Assembly (NCBI GenBank): GCA_964435775.1
Contig: CAYTAP010000038.1
Coordinates: 1-29,449, forward strand
Length of the DNA: 29,449 bases
From: CAYTAP01 sp964435775
Lineage (GTDB): Bacteria; Planctomycetota; Phycisphaerae; Tepidisphaerales; Tepidisphaeraceae
Direction: 5' to 3'
Part shown: piece after piece, positions 1 through 8,216 of the stretch
Layout: every line of letters begins with the position of its first letter
How positions within the stretch are numbered: position 1 is the stretch's first letter
The notes under the pieces: generated by a model
The model's database searches: none
Seen by the model: only the letters and a program-made list of their open reading frames with translations
Told to the model about the DNA's origin: nothing
Made by a program: the position numbers and the translations under genes

Positions 1-192
<192 letters not shown>

Positions 193-220
193 CCCAAGCT
201 TGAGAGAGCTTGGGTTTTTT
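193..220 (+). terminator. Intrinsic terminator of the 16S transcript
   Basis: A perfect 8-bp stem, CCCAAGCT (193-200) with AGCTTGGG (207-214), encloses a 6-nt loop and is followed directly by six T (215-220). The position, about 150 nt after the 16S end, indicates that the rRNA transcript stops here and does not continue into a 23S gene. Confidence 0.88.
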
Positions 221-249
221 GTTGCGCGATTGGGTCTGGCGGAGAAGGT

Positions 250-280
250 TTCACTACGGAGACGCAAAGAGCATGGAGAA
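250..280 (+). repeat. Dispersed GGAGA-type intergenic repeat, copy 1
   Basis: This 31-nt stretch matches 29211-29241 at 24 of 31 positions by eye (TTCAC...GAGACGC...AGAGC...GGAGAA). Both copies are intergenic. It belongs to the purine-rich GGAGA/CGGAGA type of dispersed repeat seen in many environmental genomes. The rest of 221-392 shows no gene and no clear promoter. Confidence 0.4.
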
Positions 281-392
281 TGCCCTCCCGCTGAACCCCG
301 AACCCTATGGCCATGCGCGTTGCGCCGCACTATCATGGGTGACGGGCGGTTGAAGCGCGGGGGCAAATCTCGAATAAGCTGAATTGGTGTTT

Positions 393-2336
393 ATGGCCAT
401 TGCGACGTTGACTCATATTGAAAGGACCTTTGGCGAGCGGGTACTCTTCGAGGGGCTCAATCTGTCGATCGATCGGGGCGAGCGGGTGGGACTCATCGGG
501 GCCAATGGAGCGGGGAAGACGTCGATCTTCAAGCTCTTCACCGGTGATTTGTCCGCCGACACGGGAATCGTTGCGACGGCGAAAGGCGTCAAGCTGGGGC
601 ATCTGTCGCAGGACCCTGTTTTTGATCCGGCCAATACGGTACTCGACGAGGCGGAGTTGGGCTTTTCCGAGCTCCACGCTTTGTCGCATCAGATGCGGGA
701 GCTCGAACATCGGATGGGGGAGGAAACCGATGAGGCCCTCGAGAAGACGCTGGCGCGCTATCAGAATGTGCAGCATGAGTTCGATCTGGCGGGGGGATAC
801 GCCTGGACGCATCGGTTGGAGGGGGCGCTCCTGGGAATCGGGCTTGGAAGGGAAACCTGGGAACAGAAGGTGGCGACGCTCTCCGGCGGGCAGCGCTCGC
901 GGCTGGCGCTGGTGAAACTCCTCATCGGGGAACCGGATTTGCTGCTTCTCGACGAGCCGACGAATCACCTGGACCTCGCGGCCATTGACTGGCTTGAGAA
1001 ATATCTGCTGGAGTACACCGGGGCGGTGCTCCTCATCAGCCACGATCGATACTTCCTGGATCGGCTTGTGACGCGGATCGTCTGGTTGAACCAGCGGAAG
1101 CTGGCGAGTTTCAAGGGAAACTATTCGGCGTTTGTCGAGCAGCGCGAATTGCAGGAATTGACCCAGCAGCGCGAGTATGAAAAACAGCATGCCGACATCG
1201 AGAAACAGGCGGAGTATGTCCGGCGCTTCAAGGCGGGGCAGCGGGCCCGGCAGGCGAAGGGGCGGGAAAAGCGGCTGGACCGGCTTCTGCAAAGCGATGC
1301 GCTGGTGAAGGATGTGGCGGCGCAGTCGCACATTCACCTGTCGCTCAACACCGATCAGCGGGCCGGGGATCAGGTGCTGAAGGTGCGGGAGTTGTCGAAG
1401 TCTTATGACAACAAGGAGCTGTGGCGCGAGTTGAAGTTCGATGTGACGCGCGGGGAGCGGATCGGGATTCTCGGCCCCAACGGGGCGGGGAAGACGACGA
1501 TGCTCGAGGTGCTTCTTGGGGCGCGGGAGGCGGATGCCGGCGACATTCGCTGGGGGGCGAATCTGAAGATCGGGTATTACGATCAGGGGGTGGATGATTT
1601 TGATCCGGAGAACACCGTTCTTGAGGAAATCGCACAGGATCGCGTCATTCCGGAGAAGCAGATCCGCGATGCGCTGGCGATGCTCCTGTTTCGCGGGGAG
1701 GATGTGCACAAGCCGATCAAGCTGCTCAGTGGCGGGGAGCGGGCGAGGGTGCGCTTGACGGAATTACTCATGGATCGGCCGAATGTGCTCGTGCTCGATG
1801 AGCCGACCAATCATCTGGACATCGCGTCGTGCGAGGCGTTGGAAGGGGCGCTGCGGGGGATTGAGGGGACCATCCTATGCGTCAGCCACGATCGATACTT
1901 TTTGGATAAGGTCGCGAGGAGATTGTTTGTCTTGAAGCCGCCGGGGCTGGATGATTTCGACGGGAACTACAGCGCGTGGATGGCGAAGCAGAAGCGATTG
2001 GAACAGCGGGCGGCGGAGGAGGCGGCTGAGGCGGAGAAGCGGACAAAGCGCAAGTCCTCGCATGCGAAGGGGGCTGCGTACGTTGCAAAGGGGGCGTCGA
2101 ATCAGAAGCCGAGCGCCAATGGAACGAGCCGGCCGTTTAGAAAGTTGTCGCTGAAGGAATTGGAGGAGAAGATCGCCGAAACGGAGGTGGCGCTGGCCGA
2201 GCGGCAGGAGTGGTTTGCCTCGCCCGACCAACGTGAATCAGCGAGGCGGGGCAAGGGGATGCGCGAGGAATATGAGGCGATGTCGATGGAGTTGAAGCAA
2301 TTGGAAGCGGAGTATTTCGCGCGGGAGGAGGAATGA
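393..2336 (+). CDS. uup: ABC-F family ATPase, Uup-like
   Basis: A soluble protein of about 647 residues with two tandem ABC ATPase domains and no membrane segment. Domain 1 has Walker A (GANGAGKT, residues 36-43), signature LSGGQ near 164 and DEPTNHLD near 187. Domain 2 has Walker A (GPNGAGKT, near 361), LSGGE at 445 and DEPTNHLD near 469. A charged interdomain linker (about 235-300) and a C-terminal coiled coil (about 590-647) give the Uup layout. ABC-F proteins act on ribosomes or branched DNA intermediates, not in transport; which applies here cannot be told. I chose ATG 393 because the TTG at 384 adds only three residues; no strong Shine-Dalgarno is present. Stop is TGA 2334-2336. It is the first gene after the 16S terminator. 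The Uup assignment within ABC-F is inferred from the C-terminal coiled coil. Confidence 0.92.
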   Translation: MAIATLTHIERTFGERVLFEGLNLSIDRGERVGLIGANGAGKTSIFKLFTGDLSADTGIVATAKGVKLGHLSQDPVFDPANTVLDEAELGFSELHALSHQMRELEHRMGEETDEALEKTLARYQNVQHEFDLAGGYAWTHRLEGALLGIGLGRETWEQKVATLSGGQRSRLALVKLLIGEPDLLLLDEPTNHLDLAAIDWLEKYLLEYTGAVLLISHDRYFLDRLVTRIVWLNQRKLASFKGNYSAFVEQRELQELTQQREYEKQHADIEKQAEYVRRFKAGQRARQAKGREKRLDRLLQSDALVKDVAAQSHIHLSLNTDQRAGDQVLKVRELSKSYDNKELWRELKFDVTRGERIGILGPNGAGKTTMLEVLLGAREADAGDIRWGANLKIGYYDQGVDDFDPENTVLEEIAQDRVIPEKQIRDALAMLLFRGEDVHKPIKLLSGGERARVRLTELLMDRPNVLVLDEPTNHLDIASCEALEGALRGIEGTILCVSHDRYFLDKVARRLFVLKPPGLDDFDGNYSAWMAKQKRLEQRAAEEAAEAEKRTKRKSSHAKGAAYVAKGASNQKPSANGTSRPFRKLSLKELEEKIAETEVALAERQEWFASPDQRESARRGKGMREEYEAMSMELKQLEAEYFAREEE

Positions 2337-2397
2337 TGGGAACGGCGATGGGGCGATTGAAGAGGAGAAACCTATTTGCGATAGCCAGGCCTTCCAT

Positions 2398-2498
2398 TCC
2401 CTCCCCCGGTACTCCGGGGGAGGGCAGGGAGGGGGTCTTGCGTGGAGCATGCGGAGCCCCCTCCCCAACCCTCCCCCGCGCGTACGCGGGAGAGGGGG
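2398..2498 (+). repeat. GC-rich palindromic repeat family A, two-arm copy
   Basis: Left unit 2398-2435 (CCCTCCCCCGGTACTCCGGG with following G-rich tail) and right unit 2457-2498 (ends in CCCGCGCGTACGCGGG plus tail). The units are near mirror images of each other, so the element folds internally and end to end. The same two-unit arrangement recurs at 7990-8091, and single units occur at 23354-23395 and 25348-25387. It reads open on the + strand and creates a false N-terminal extension of the HEAT-repeat gene. Confidence 0.85.
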
Positions 2499-2530
2499 AA
2501 AATCATAAATGTGTCGGCTTAGGTGCATGG

Positions 2531-3535
2531 GTGAGGTCGCTTGTGCTGGTCGTGAGCTTGTTTGGCGTCATCGCGCTGTTGGGGTGCGCCAATGGGGGGC
2601 GGGCGAAAACGCCGGGCAAGCAGATGAAGCAGCCCAAGCCGCCGCCGGCGTATCCGGCGGCGGTGGCGACGCCGATCGATCCGGCGCTGCAAGCCGAGGC
2701 GCGGCGGGTATTGTCGGAGGATCTCGTCGCCGAGGATCCAATCCTTCGCGCCCATGCGGTGGAGGCGATCGGCAAGACGATTCGCGCCGCCGGGGAAGCG
2801 CAGGTGCTCAAAGCGCTGGATGATCCCGAGCCTGTCGTCCAATTTTCCGCGGCGATGGTGGCCGGGGATTTGAAGCTGGCTGCGGCGCATGCCAAGCTCT
2901 TGAAGCTGGCGGATGAACCCAATCGCCATGTCCGCGTGGCGGCGCGGTATGCGCTGCATCGCCTGGGGGATACGCATCTGAGCGCGGAGTTGGAAAAGCT
3001 GGCGCAGGATTTTGATCCGCATGTCCGCGCGGATGTGGCGATGGTGCTGGGGCGATTGGAGGAGCCGAGCGCGGTGAACGTGCTTCGGCCGATGCTGGGT
3101 GATCCGAAGGCGACGGTGCGCCTCCAGGCGGCCGAGGCGCTGTGGCGATTGCACGATCATCTTGGGTTGGAGACGCTTGTTGCGTTCAGCGTCAGCGCGC
3201 ATCCTGATGATCAGATCGTCGCGACGCTCGCGCTGGCCGAGCCGCGGGATCAGCGGGTGCGGCAGTCGGTGCGGTCCTCGCTTGTGAGCGATTATGCGGA
3301 GTTGAGCCTCGTCGCGGCGCGGGCGATGGGGATGCTCGGGCGGGATGAAGGGTATGGCGTGGCGCTGATCGGCGCCGACAGCAGCGACGCGCGGCAAAGG
3401 GCGCTGGCGGCGCTGGCGTTTGGCGCGATCGGGCGAGCCGATGCCCAGCCGATCCTCGGGAAGCTGCTGAAGGATTCCGACGCCGAAGTGCGCCTGGCGG
3501 CGGCGACGGCGCTGTTGCAGATTCGCGGGACGTGA
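2531..3535 (+). CDS. HEAT-repeat lipoprotein
   Basis: From GTG 2531 the protein is about 334 residues. Residues 1-20 form a hydrophobic signal ending in a lipobox-like ALLGC, so the mature protein is probably a lipoprotein anchored through Cys. A Pro-rich segment follows, then alpha-helical HEAT-type repeats from about residue 50 to the end, each with the pattern D-P-x-V-R/D-A-x-V-R-x-x-A-A-x-A-L. Such repeats are protein-binding scaffolds; no catalytic motif is seen. The reading frame is open back to ATG 2333/2336, but that extension runs through palindromic repeat 2398-2498 and carries an interior-looking signal peptide, so the downstream GTG is preferred. The next gene starts after a repeat cluster, so co-transcription is uncertain. 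Partner unknown. Confidence 0.8.
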   Translation: MRSLVLVVSLFGVIALLGCANGGRAKTPGKQMKQPKPPPAYPAAVATPIDPALQAEARRVLSEDLVAEDPILRAHAVEAIGKTIRAAGEAQVLKALDDPEPVVQFSAAMVAGDLKLAAAHAKLLKLADEPNRHVRVAARYALHRLGDTHLSAELEKLAQDFDPHVRADVAMVLGRLEEPSAVNVLRPMLGDPKATVRLQAAEALWRLHDHLGLETLVAFSVSAHPDDQIVATLALAEPRDQRVRQSVRSSLVSDYAELSLVAARAMGMLGRDEGYGVALIGADSSDARQRALAALAFGAIGRADAQPILGKLLKDSDAEVRLAAATALLQIRGT

Positions 3536-3539
3536 TGAG

Positions 3540-3619
3540 TTTTGTAGGGCCCGCAGTCCTCTGCGGACACTCTTCATGTCGACAGCGATGGTCCGCGGAG
3601 TACCACGGACCCTACAAAA
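3540..3619 (+). repeat. Palindromic repeat family B, imperfect copy
   Basis: The ends are a 10-bp inverted repeat, TTTTGTAGGG (3540-3549) and CCCTACAAAA (3610-3619). The right arm 3588-3615 is identical over 28 nt to the right arm of the perfect copy at 16162-16189. The left arm is degenerate. The element begins four bases after the stop of the HEAT-repeat gene. Confidence 0.85.
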
Positions 3620-3680
3620 TCGGATGGGGTATCGTCCGATGCCCGTGGCGTACCACGGGCCACGGGCGGGCCGCCCGTGC
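3620..3680 (+). repeat. Cluster of three short palindromes
   Basis: Three hairpins lie side by side: an ATCGGA...TCCGAT hairpin (3619-3640), GCCCGTGG-CGTA-CCACGGGC (3641-3660, perfect) and CACGGGCGG-G-CCGCCCGTG (3661-3679, perfect). Two of these modules recur in altered form inside the element at 5483-5671. The cluster ends about 30 nt before the likely start of the next gene and may attenuate read-through; no T-run follows any stem. Confidence 0.75.
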
Positions 3681-3708
3681 CACGTGTCGCCAGTGCCTCG
3701 CCGGGTTG

Positions 3709-4437
3709 ATGAAGCTACTGATGCCATCGCGATACCTGCTCATTCTGGCCGCGCTGGAGATCGAGGCGAAGGCGATGCGCGCGGCGGTGCGGGGGTTGGA
3801 TGCGCGCGTGGAGGTCATCGGTCCCGGCACGAAGCATCTGGAGGAGGCGCTGCGTCAGCACAATCCCGACGAGGTGCGCGGGATTATTCTGGCGGGACTG
3901 GGAGGGGCGCTCGATCCATCGCTGGCCGTTGGCGATGCCGTGATCGATCCCGGCGATGCAACGTGGCCGGCGTCGTTGCCGCCGGTGGAGGCGGGTTTGG
4001 CCCGGCGCGGAACGATTCACGGGGCGGATCGGATCATCTCCACGCCCGCTGAAAAGGCGGCGCTGTTTTCCAAGGAGGGGGCTTTGGTTGTGGATATGGA
4101 AAGCGGGCCGATCCGCAGGCGAATGGCAAAGGATATCGACACCTTCGATCCGGTCACACAGCGGAATTGGCGCTGTCCGCTGCTCGTGATCCGCGCCATC
4201 TCCGACACCGCCGACCAGACGCTCGATCCGCGCCTGATGCACCTCATCGACGATCGCGGCCGAACCCGCCCGATCGCGGTGGCGGCGCTCCTGCTTTTTC
4301 ATCCCCTGTCCATCGCCGCCTTGTGGCGTTTGCGCGGCGCGACATCGCTGGCGCTCAGCCAATTGGGGAAGGTTGTGCGGGACGTGGTGAACGCCGCCGA
4401 AGCATGGCCCCAATCGCCCGGCGAGGATATCCTTTGA
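3709..4437 (+). CDS. Nucleoside phosphorylase / nucleosidase-like protein
   Basis: A protein of 242 residues from ATG 3709 that looks like a member of the PNP/MTA-SAH nucleosidase superfamily. Seen: a hydrophobic first strand followed by LEIEAKA (where the family has a catalytic or substrate-contacting Glu), a GLGGAL glycine turn near residue 65, and VVDMES at 127-132, matching the family motif in which Met and Glu contact the nucleoside ribose. A late ISD segment near 168 resembles the purine-site Asp region. Substrate cannot be assigned; hopanoid-linked phosphorylases and MTA/SAH nucleosidases share this fold. In-frame ATG 3721 is an alternative start; upstream sequence is repeat and was excluded. 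It abuts the next gene (stop TGA 4435-4437, next ATG 4440), suggesting an operon. Confidence 0.72.
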   Translation: MKLLMPSRYLLILAALEIEAKAMRAAVRGLDARVEVIGPGTKHLEEALRQHNPDEVRGIILAGLGGALDPSLAVGDAVIDPGDATWPASLPPVEAGLARRGTIHGADRIISTPAEKAALFSKEGALVVDMESGPIRRRMAKDIDTFDPVTQRNWRCPLLVIRAISDTADQTLDPRLMHLIDDRGRTRPIAVAALLLFHPLSIAALWRLRGATSLALSQLGKVVRDVVNAAEAWPQSPGEDIL

Positions 4438-4439
4438 CC

Positions 4440-5414
4440 ATGACGAACGTGGAGCGGGCCGCGGAGGTATTGAAACGGGGCGGCCTCGTCGCGTTTCCCA
4501 CCGAGACGGTCTATGGCCTCGGTGCCGATGCTCGAAACGCGAATGCGGTTCGACGGGTCTTCGCGGTGAAAGGTCGGCCGGCGAATAATCCACTCATCGT
4601 ACACGTCGCCGGCGTGGTGGTTGCCAAACGATATGCGGCGCGATGGTCGGATGTGACGCGGGTCTTGGCGCAACACTTCTGGCCGGGGCCGCTGACGCTT
4701 GTGGTTCCCAAGACCGGCGAGATTGTCGATGAGGCGACTGGCGGCGGGGCGACGGTGGGGCTGCGGATGCCGGATCATCCCTTGGCGCTGGCGCTGCTCG
4801 CGGCGTTTGACGGGCCGGTCGCGGCGCCGAGCGCGAATCGATCCAATCGAATCAGTCCAACGACGGCTGAGCATGTCCGCGCCGAACTGGGGGATGCGGT
4901 CGATTTCATCCTCGACGGCGGGGCGTGCGCGGTGGGGATCGAATCGACGGTGCTCGATGTCAGCGGCGATATCCCCCGCATCCTTCGGCCGGGGCATATC
5001 ACACGGGTGCAGATTGAAGCGGTCATTGGACCGATTGAAGTGGCGGGTGATTCGTCGCCCGCCCGGGGCGCGCTTCTGAGCCCCGGACGGCTGCCGGTGC
5101 ATTATGCGCCGGTCGCGCCGGCGTATCGGTTCGAAACCTCCGAGCGGGATCAGGTCTTGAATCAGGTGAAGGCTGGCGAACGATTGCTGCTCATCAGTGA
5201 CGCCGATGGAATGCCAATGGGGGATGACGCGCACATTCATTTCATGCCGAACAACCCGACGGATTATGCGCACCGGCTATATGCGACCTTGCGGGAACTG
5301 GATCAACGATCGTCGCTCCCCATCCTTATTGAAATGCCGCCGAACCAGCCGCAATGGGTGGCGCTCCGCGACCGTCTCACCCGCGCGACGCGGCCGTGGC
5401 GACGAGAGGGTTGA
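4440..5414 (+). CDS. Threonylcarbamoyl-AMP synthase, Sua5 type
   Basis: A 324-residue protein of the Sua5/YciO/YrdC family. It uses threonine, bicarbonate and ATP to make threonylcarbamoyl-AMP, the donor for t6A at position 37 of ANN-decoding tRNAs. Seen: VAFPTETVYGLGADA near residues 18-32, KGRP at 44-47 followed by NPLIVH, and the SANRS...SPTTAEHV segment near 135-150. After the catalytic domain (about 1-200) there is a linker containing SPGRLPVHYAP and a C-terminal Sua5 domain, so this is the long two-domain Sua5 form and not the short TsaC. The start is ATG 4440, two bases after the preceding stop. The frame is open further upstream, but that is overlap with the preceding gene. Assignment is firm. 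Confidence 0.93.
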   Translation: MTNVERAAEVLKRGGLVAFPTETVYGLGADARNANAVRRVFAVKGRPANNPLIVHVAGVVVAKRYAARWSDVTRVLAQHFWPGPLTLVVPKTGEIVDEATGGGATVGLRMPDHPLALALLAAFDGPVAAPSANRSNRISPTTAEHVRAELGDAVDFILDGGACAVGIESTVLDVSGDIPRILRPGHITRVQIEAVIGPIEVAGDSSPARGALLSPGRLPVHYAPVAPAYRFETSERDQVLNQVKAGERLLLISDADGMPMGDDAHIHFMPNNPTDYAHRLYATLRELDQRSSLPILIEMPPNQPQWVALRDRLTRATRPWRREG

Positions 5415-5482
5415 CTCATCGCGCCTCCGCTCGTGTGCCTGTGACGCGTGGCGCTATGAATGGGCACGGCGTCGTGCATTTG

Positions 5483-5671
5483 ACGTAGCACGGGCGTCCC
5501 GCCCGTGGGTTCGGTATGTCCGAACCATCCGCCGCACCCGGGCGATACAACAAGAGCGAGATGCAACTCGTATGCAACAAAAAAAGAGCACTCCGCTCTT
5601 GCCTCTCGGATGGCGTATCATCCGATGTCCGCAGAATACCGCGGACCACGACCAGGATGGCCGTGCTACGT
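5483..5671 (+). repeat. 189-bp modular palindromic element (family B relative)
   Basis: Terminal 11-bp perfect inverted repeats, ACGTAGCACGG (5483-5493) and CCGTGCTACGT (5661-5671), enclose five internal hairpins: 5489-5507, 5508-5526, 5584-5600, 5607-5624 and 5627-5646. Two modules resemble those at 3620-3680. There is no transposase and no long open frame, so it is a non-autonomous, MITE-like or REP/BIME-like element. It fills most of the 5415-5790 intergenic stretch; 5415-5482 holds nothing recognisable. Confidence 0.8.
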
Positions 5672-5721
5672 TGTGGGCCATTCGTTCAAGATGTGATCCG
5701 CCCACACAGGTTATTTTTATC

Positions 5722-5749
5722 TTGGTAATCCCACCCGCTGTCATACAAT
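5722..5749 (+). promoter_or_regulatory. Possible sigma-70-type promoter for the secreted protein gene
   Basis: TTGGTA (5722-5727) and TACAAT (5744-5749) are separated by 16 bp. The -10 hexamer matches the consensus at five of six positions and the -35 at four. The stretch is locally AT-rich between GC-rich repeats and lies about 40 bp upstream of the ATG at 5791. Pattern match only. Confidence 0.4.
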
Positions 5750-5790
5750 GACCGGTCAAGTCGCACGATGTCCCATGCCGGGGAAGAGCC

Positions 5791-7116
5791 ATGCGCCGGA
5801 TGATCTGTTATGCGTTGGCGGTGATGTTGGGAATGATGGGGATGGCCGCATCGGTCGTCATTGCCCAGTCGACGACCACAACAGCGCCGACGACGCGGGA
5901 GCTGTCGCCGGATGTGAAGGAACTGATCAGGCACATCGCGGAGAATGAGAAGAAGCTGCACAATCTCTATGTGGAGGGGGAATACTGGCAGGAGGTGCAA
6001 ACAAAGGATGGGAAGTGGAAGCGCACGCCGGTTGGCGCGAAGGGGGCCTATTGGACGGATTGCCGCCGCGACGGCAAGGCGCGGTTGGATGTCTTCAAGC
6101 AGGTGAATCCGTGGATCGGCGGCCCGGCGCCTTATGGGGAGGCTTCTTTTTCAACCGCTTTCGATGGGAAAACTGGCGTCACTCTTGTCATCACCGAAGG
6201 ATACCACGGACATACTTTCAATGTGCATCGTGCGGTAATCAATGCGACGCGCCAACCGATGCTTGAAAATAACAATTTCAGCGGTGCTACATATTCCAAT
6301 GTGCTCATATCGCTCGCGGAGCAAATGACGGGGCTGGGTCATCTCGCCCAGACTGTTCCAGGCACCCCTGTGACGCTGGTGAAGGACAAGTGGGAGGGTG
6401 TTGATGCGTTGAAGTTGAGCATCGGGGGGAAGGGTCATATGGAGTGGACTTGGTGGGTCGATCCGGCGCGAGGGTATTCGCTGATCAGGTTTTACATCCA
6501 CTCCGGATCGCAGGACCGTCCACAGATGGACCATCGCATTCTCAAACTGGAGGAAGTTGCGCCGGGCGTGTGGTATCCCAAAGAAGCGGTGGCAGTCATT
6601 CATCAGCCGAATGAACCGGTGTCGCGCAACCATTATCGCGCCGCCAAAATCGTGGCGAACAACCCGAACTTCGACACGGGCGTTTTCACGTTGAAGATTC
6701 CCAAGGGGTACAGGGTGGATGACCAGACCAAGCCGAAAGCTGAAATACCGGTTGAGAAGATGACGCCCGAGCAGCGAAATATCAGATCGGCATCCAACCT
6801 TCGTCAGATTGGCCAGGCGGTGCGGCTCTATGCCGCCGAGCACAAGGGGCATGGCCCCAAGGCATTGGAGGACTTGGAGAAGGTGGGCATCTCGGCCGAG
6901 ACGTTGATCTGCCCGGTGGCCGGCAAGCACTATGTCTATTTCGGCTATGAAAAGGAGGGGAACCCGCTGGCCGTGGTGGCGTATGAAGAGAGTGATGACG
7001 ACCAGGCGAGCGTGAACATCCTGTGCGCCAATGGCAAGGTCGGTCTCTTCTCGGCAGATGATGCATTCCGCATCGTCAAAAATGGCTGGTCGGAGAAATC
7101 GGATTGGGGCTGGTGA
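5791..7116 (+). CDS. Secreted protein with LolA-like body and SNLRQIG-type C-terminal segment
   Basis: A 441-residue exported protein. Residues 1-26 are a signal peptide ending near IAQ, followed by a Thr-rich linker. The body (about 40-320) has the alternating-strand look of LolA/LolB-type lipid-binding domains (VEGEYWQEV, LDVFKQV, WWVDPARGY, ILKLEEV), but this is a structural guess. Residues about 329-440 contain RSASNLRQIGQAVRLYAAEH followed by LICPVAG, the pattern of the C-terminal part of planctomycete pseudopilin-like DUF1559 proteins, here without the prepilin cleavage leader. ATG 5791 follows a weak GGAAGAG. The stop (7114-7116) directly touches the stop of convergent mutM. No specific function can be named. 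Confidence 0.75.
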   Translation: MRRMICYALAVMLGMMGMAASVVIAQSTTTTAPTTRELSPDVKELIRHIAENEKKLHNLYVEGEYWQEVQTKDGKWKRTPVGAKGAYWTDCRRDGKARLDVFKQVNPWIGGPAPYGEASFSTAFDGKTGVTLVITEGYHGHTFNVHRAVINATRQPMLENNNFSGATYSNVLISLAEQMTGLGHLAQTVPGTPVTLVKDKWEGVDALKLSIGGKGHMEWTWWVDPARGYSLIRFYIHSGSQDRPQMDHRILKLEEVAPGVWYPKEAVAVIHQPNEPVSRNHYRAAKIVANNPNFDTGVFTLKIPKGYRVDDQTKPKAEIPVEKMTPEQRNIRSASNLRQIGQAVRLYAAEHKGHGPKALEDLEKVGISAETLICPVAGKHYVYFGYEKEGNPLAVVAYEESDDDQASVNILCANGKVGLFSADDAFRIVKNGWSEKSDWGW

Positions 7117-7938
7117 TTACGATGCGGCGGAAGGCTGGCAGTTTGGACAAAAGTGTGTTGATCGGCCGCCGAGGACGATGCGTTCGATGGGGTGGCCGCA
7201 GGTGAGGCAGGGGAGGGCGGCGCGGGCGTAGACGCGGTGGATGGATTGGTAGTTGCCGGGCTGGCCGGCGGCGTCGCGGTAGTCGCGGAGGGTGGAGCCG
7301 CGATGGCGGATCGCCCGGCGGAGGATCAGTTTAATCGCGCGGTTGAGCCGGCGGATTTGGTCCATGTTGAGGGAATGCGCGGGGATCAGCGGATGAATGC
7401 CGGCCGCGTGCAGCGATTCATCGACGTAGATGTTGCCGAGTCCGGCGATGAGGGATTGATCGAGGAGGGCGCTCTTGATCGGGCGGGCGGTGCGGGACAA
7501 TAGCCTTTCCAATTGCACCGGGCGAAGCGTCAGCGGTTCCGGTCCCATGCCGTCCTCTTGAGTAGCGTCATCGCCCAGCCACCAGATGCCCCCGAATCGG
7601 CGCGGATCGGTGAAACGGAGTTCGCACGCATTGGTGATGTCGAAGCGGGCAACAAAATGGGTATGGCGCGGCGGAGGAACGATGGGATCAGCCAGCACGA
7701 GTCGGCCGGACATTCCCAGATGGATGTAAAACCGGTTGGCGTTGTCGAGCGTAAAGACAATGCGTTTGCCGCGGCGGGTGATCGAGGCGAGGCGTCGGCC
7801 TACGATTGAACCGGGGAAGTCGGCGATGGGAGGCGTCAGGATGTCCCTGCGCGCAAGAGTTGCCGAAATGATCCTACGCTTGGCCAATAGCGGCGAGAGT
7901 GTATTGACGATGGTTTGGACTTCAGGGAGTTCGGGCAA
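7117..7938 (-). CDS. mutM: Formamidopyrimidine-DNA glycosylase
   Basis: A 273-residue Fpg/MutM of normal family length. It removes 8-oxoguanine and ring-opened purines from DNA and cuts the strand by beta,delta-elimination. Seen: the N-terminal PELPEVQT with the catalytic Pro and Glu immediately after the initiator, a Lys in RRGKRI near residue 56, GLGNIYVDE in the helix-two-turn-helix, and a C-terminal zinc finger (CLTC ... CPNC) with GGRSTHFC containing the conserved Arg. The initiator is TTG (complement of 7936-7938): the catalytic proline must become the N-terminus after Met removal, so no other start works. AGGAA lies 5 nt upstream. The gene is alone on its strand between two + strand genes. 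Confidence 0.96.
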   Translation of the reverse strand: MPELPEVQTIVNTLSPLLAKRRIISATLARRDILTPPIADFPGSIVGRRLASITRRGKRIVFTLDNANRFYIHLGMSGRLVLADPIVPPPRHTHFVARFDITNACELRFTDPRRFGGIWWLGDDATQEDGMGPEPLTLRPVQLERLLSRTARPIKSALLDQSLIAGLGNIYVDESLHAAGIHPLIPAHSLNMDQIRRLNRAIKLILRRAIRHRGSTLRDYRDAAGQPGNYQSIHRVYARAALPCLTCGHPIERIVLGGRSTHFCPNCQPSAAS

Positions 7939-7989
7939 GGTGATTCCTGTGGGGTTGGTGTTGGATCAATGCATGAGCCCTCAATCTTA

Positions 7990-8091
7990 TCCCTCCCCCG
8001 GTACGCCGGGGGAGGGCAGGGAGGGGGCTTCCCCGCAGGATCGATCAGACCCCCTCCCCAACCCTCCCCCGCGCGTACGCGGGGGAGGGGG
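7990..8091 (+). repeat. GC-rich palindromic repeat family A, two-arm copy 2
   Basis: Left unit 7990-8027 differs from 2398-2435 by one base by eye (GTACGCC for GTACTCC). Right unit 8050-8091 matches 2457-2498 closely. The internal spacer differs between copies. It lies in the divergent mutM/moxR intergenic region. The rest of 7939-8216 shows no gene; I see no convincing -35/-10 pair for moxR. Confidence 0.87.
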
Positions 8092-8216
8092 TAATGCAGG
8101 GACGCTGCGGGCTTGGCTTTCAGCAGAGTCCATGCAACTTTCATGCGTCCGACGCGTCCATCGGATAGACTGAACGCCGATCTCTATTTCGCCGGGACAA
8201 TCATAAGGAGCAACGG

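Noticed and set aside
333..1709. Minus strand open frame opposite the ABC-F gene
   Set aside because: No motif; the + strand carries two full sets of ABC motifs.
5579..5600. Minus strand intrinsic terminator (AAGAGC/GCTCTT hairpin next to an A-run)
   Set aside because: Short stem, inside a repetitive element, and no minus strand gene ends nearby.
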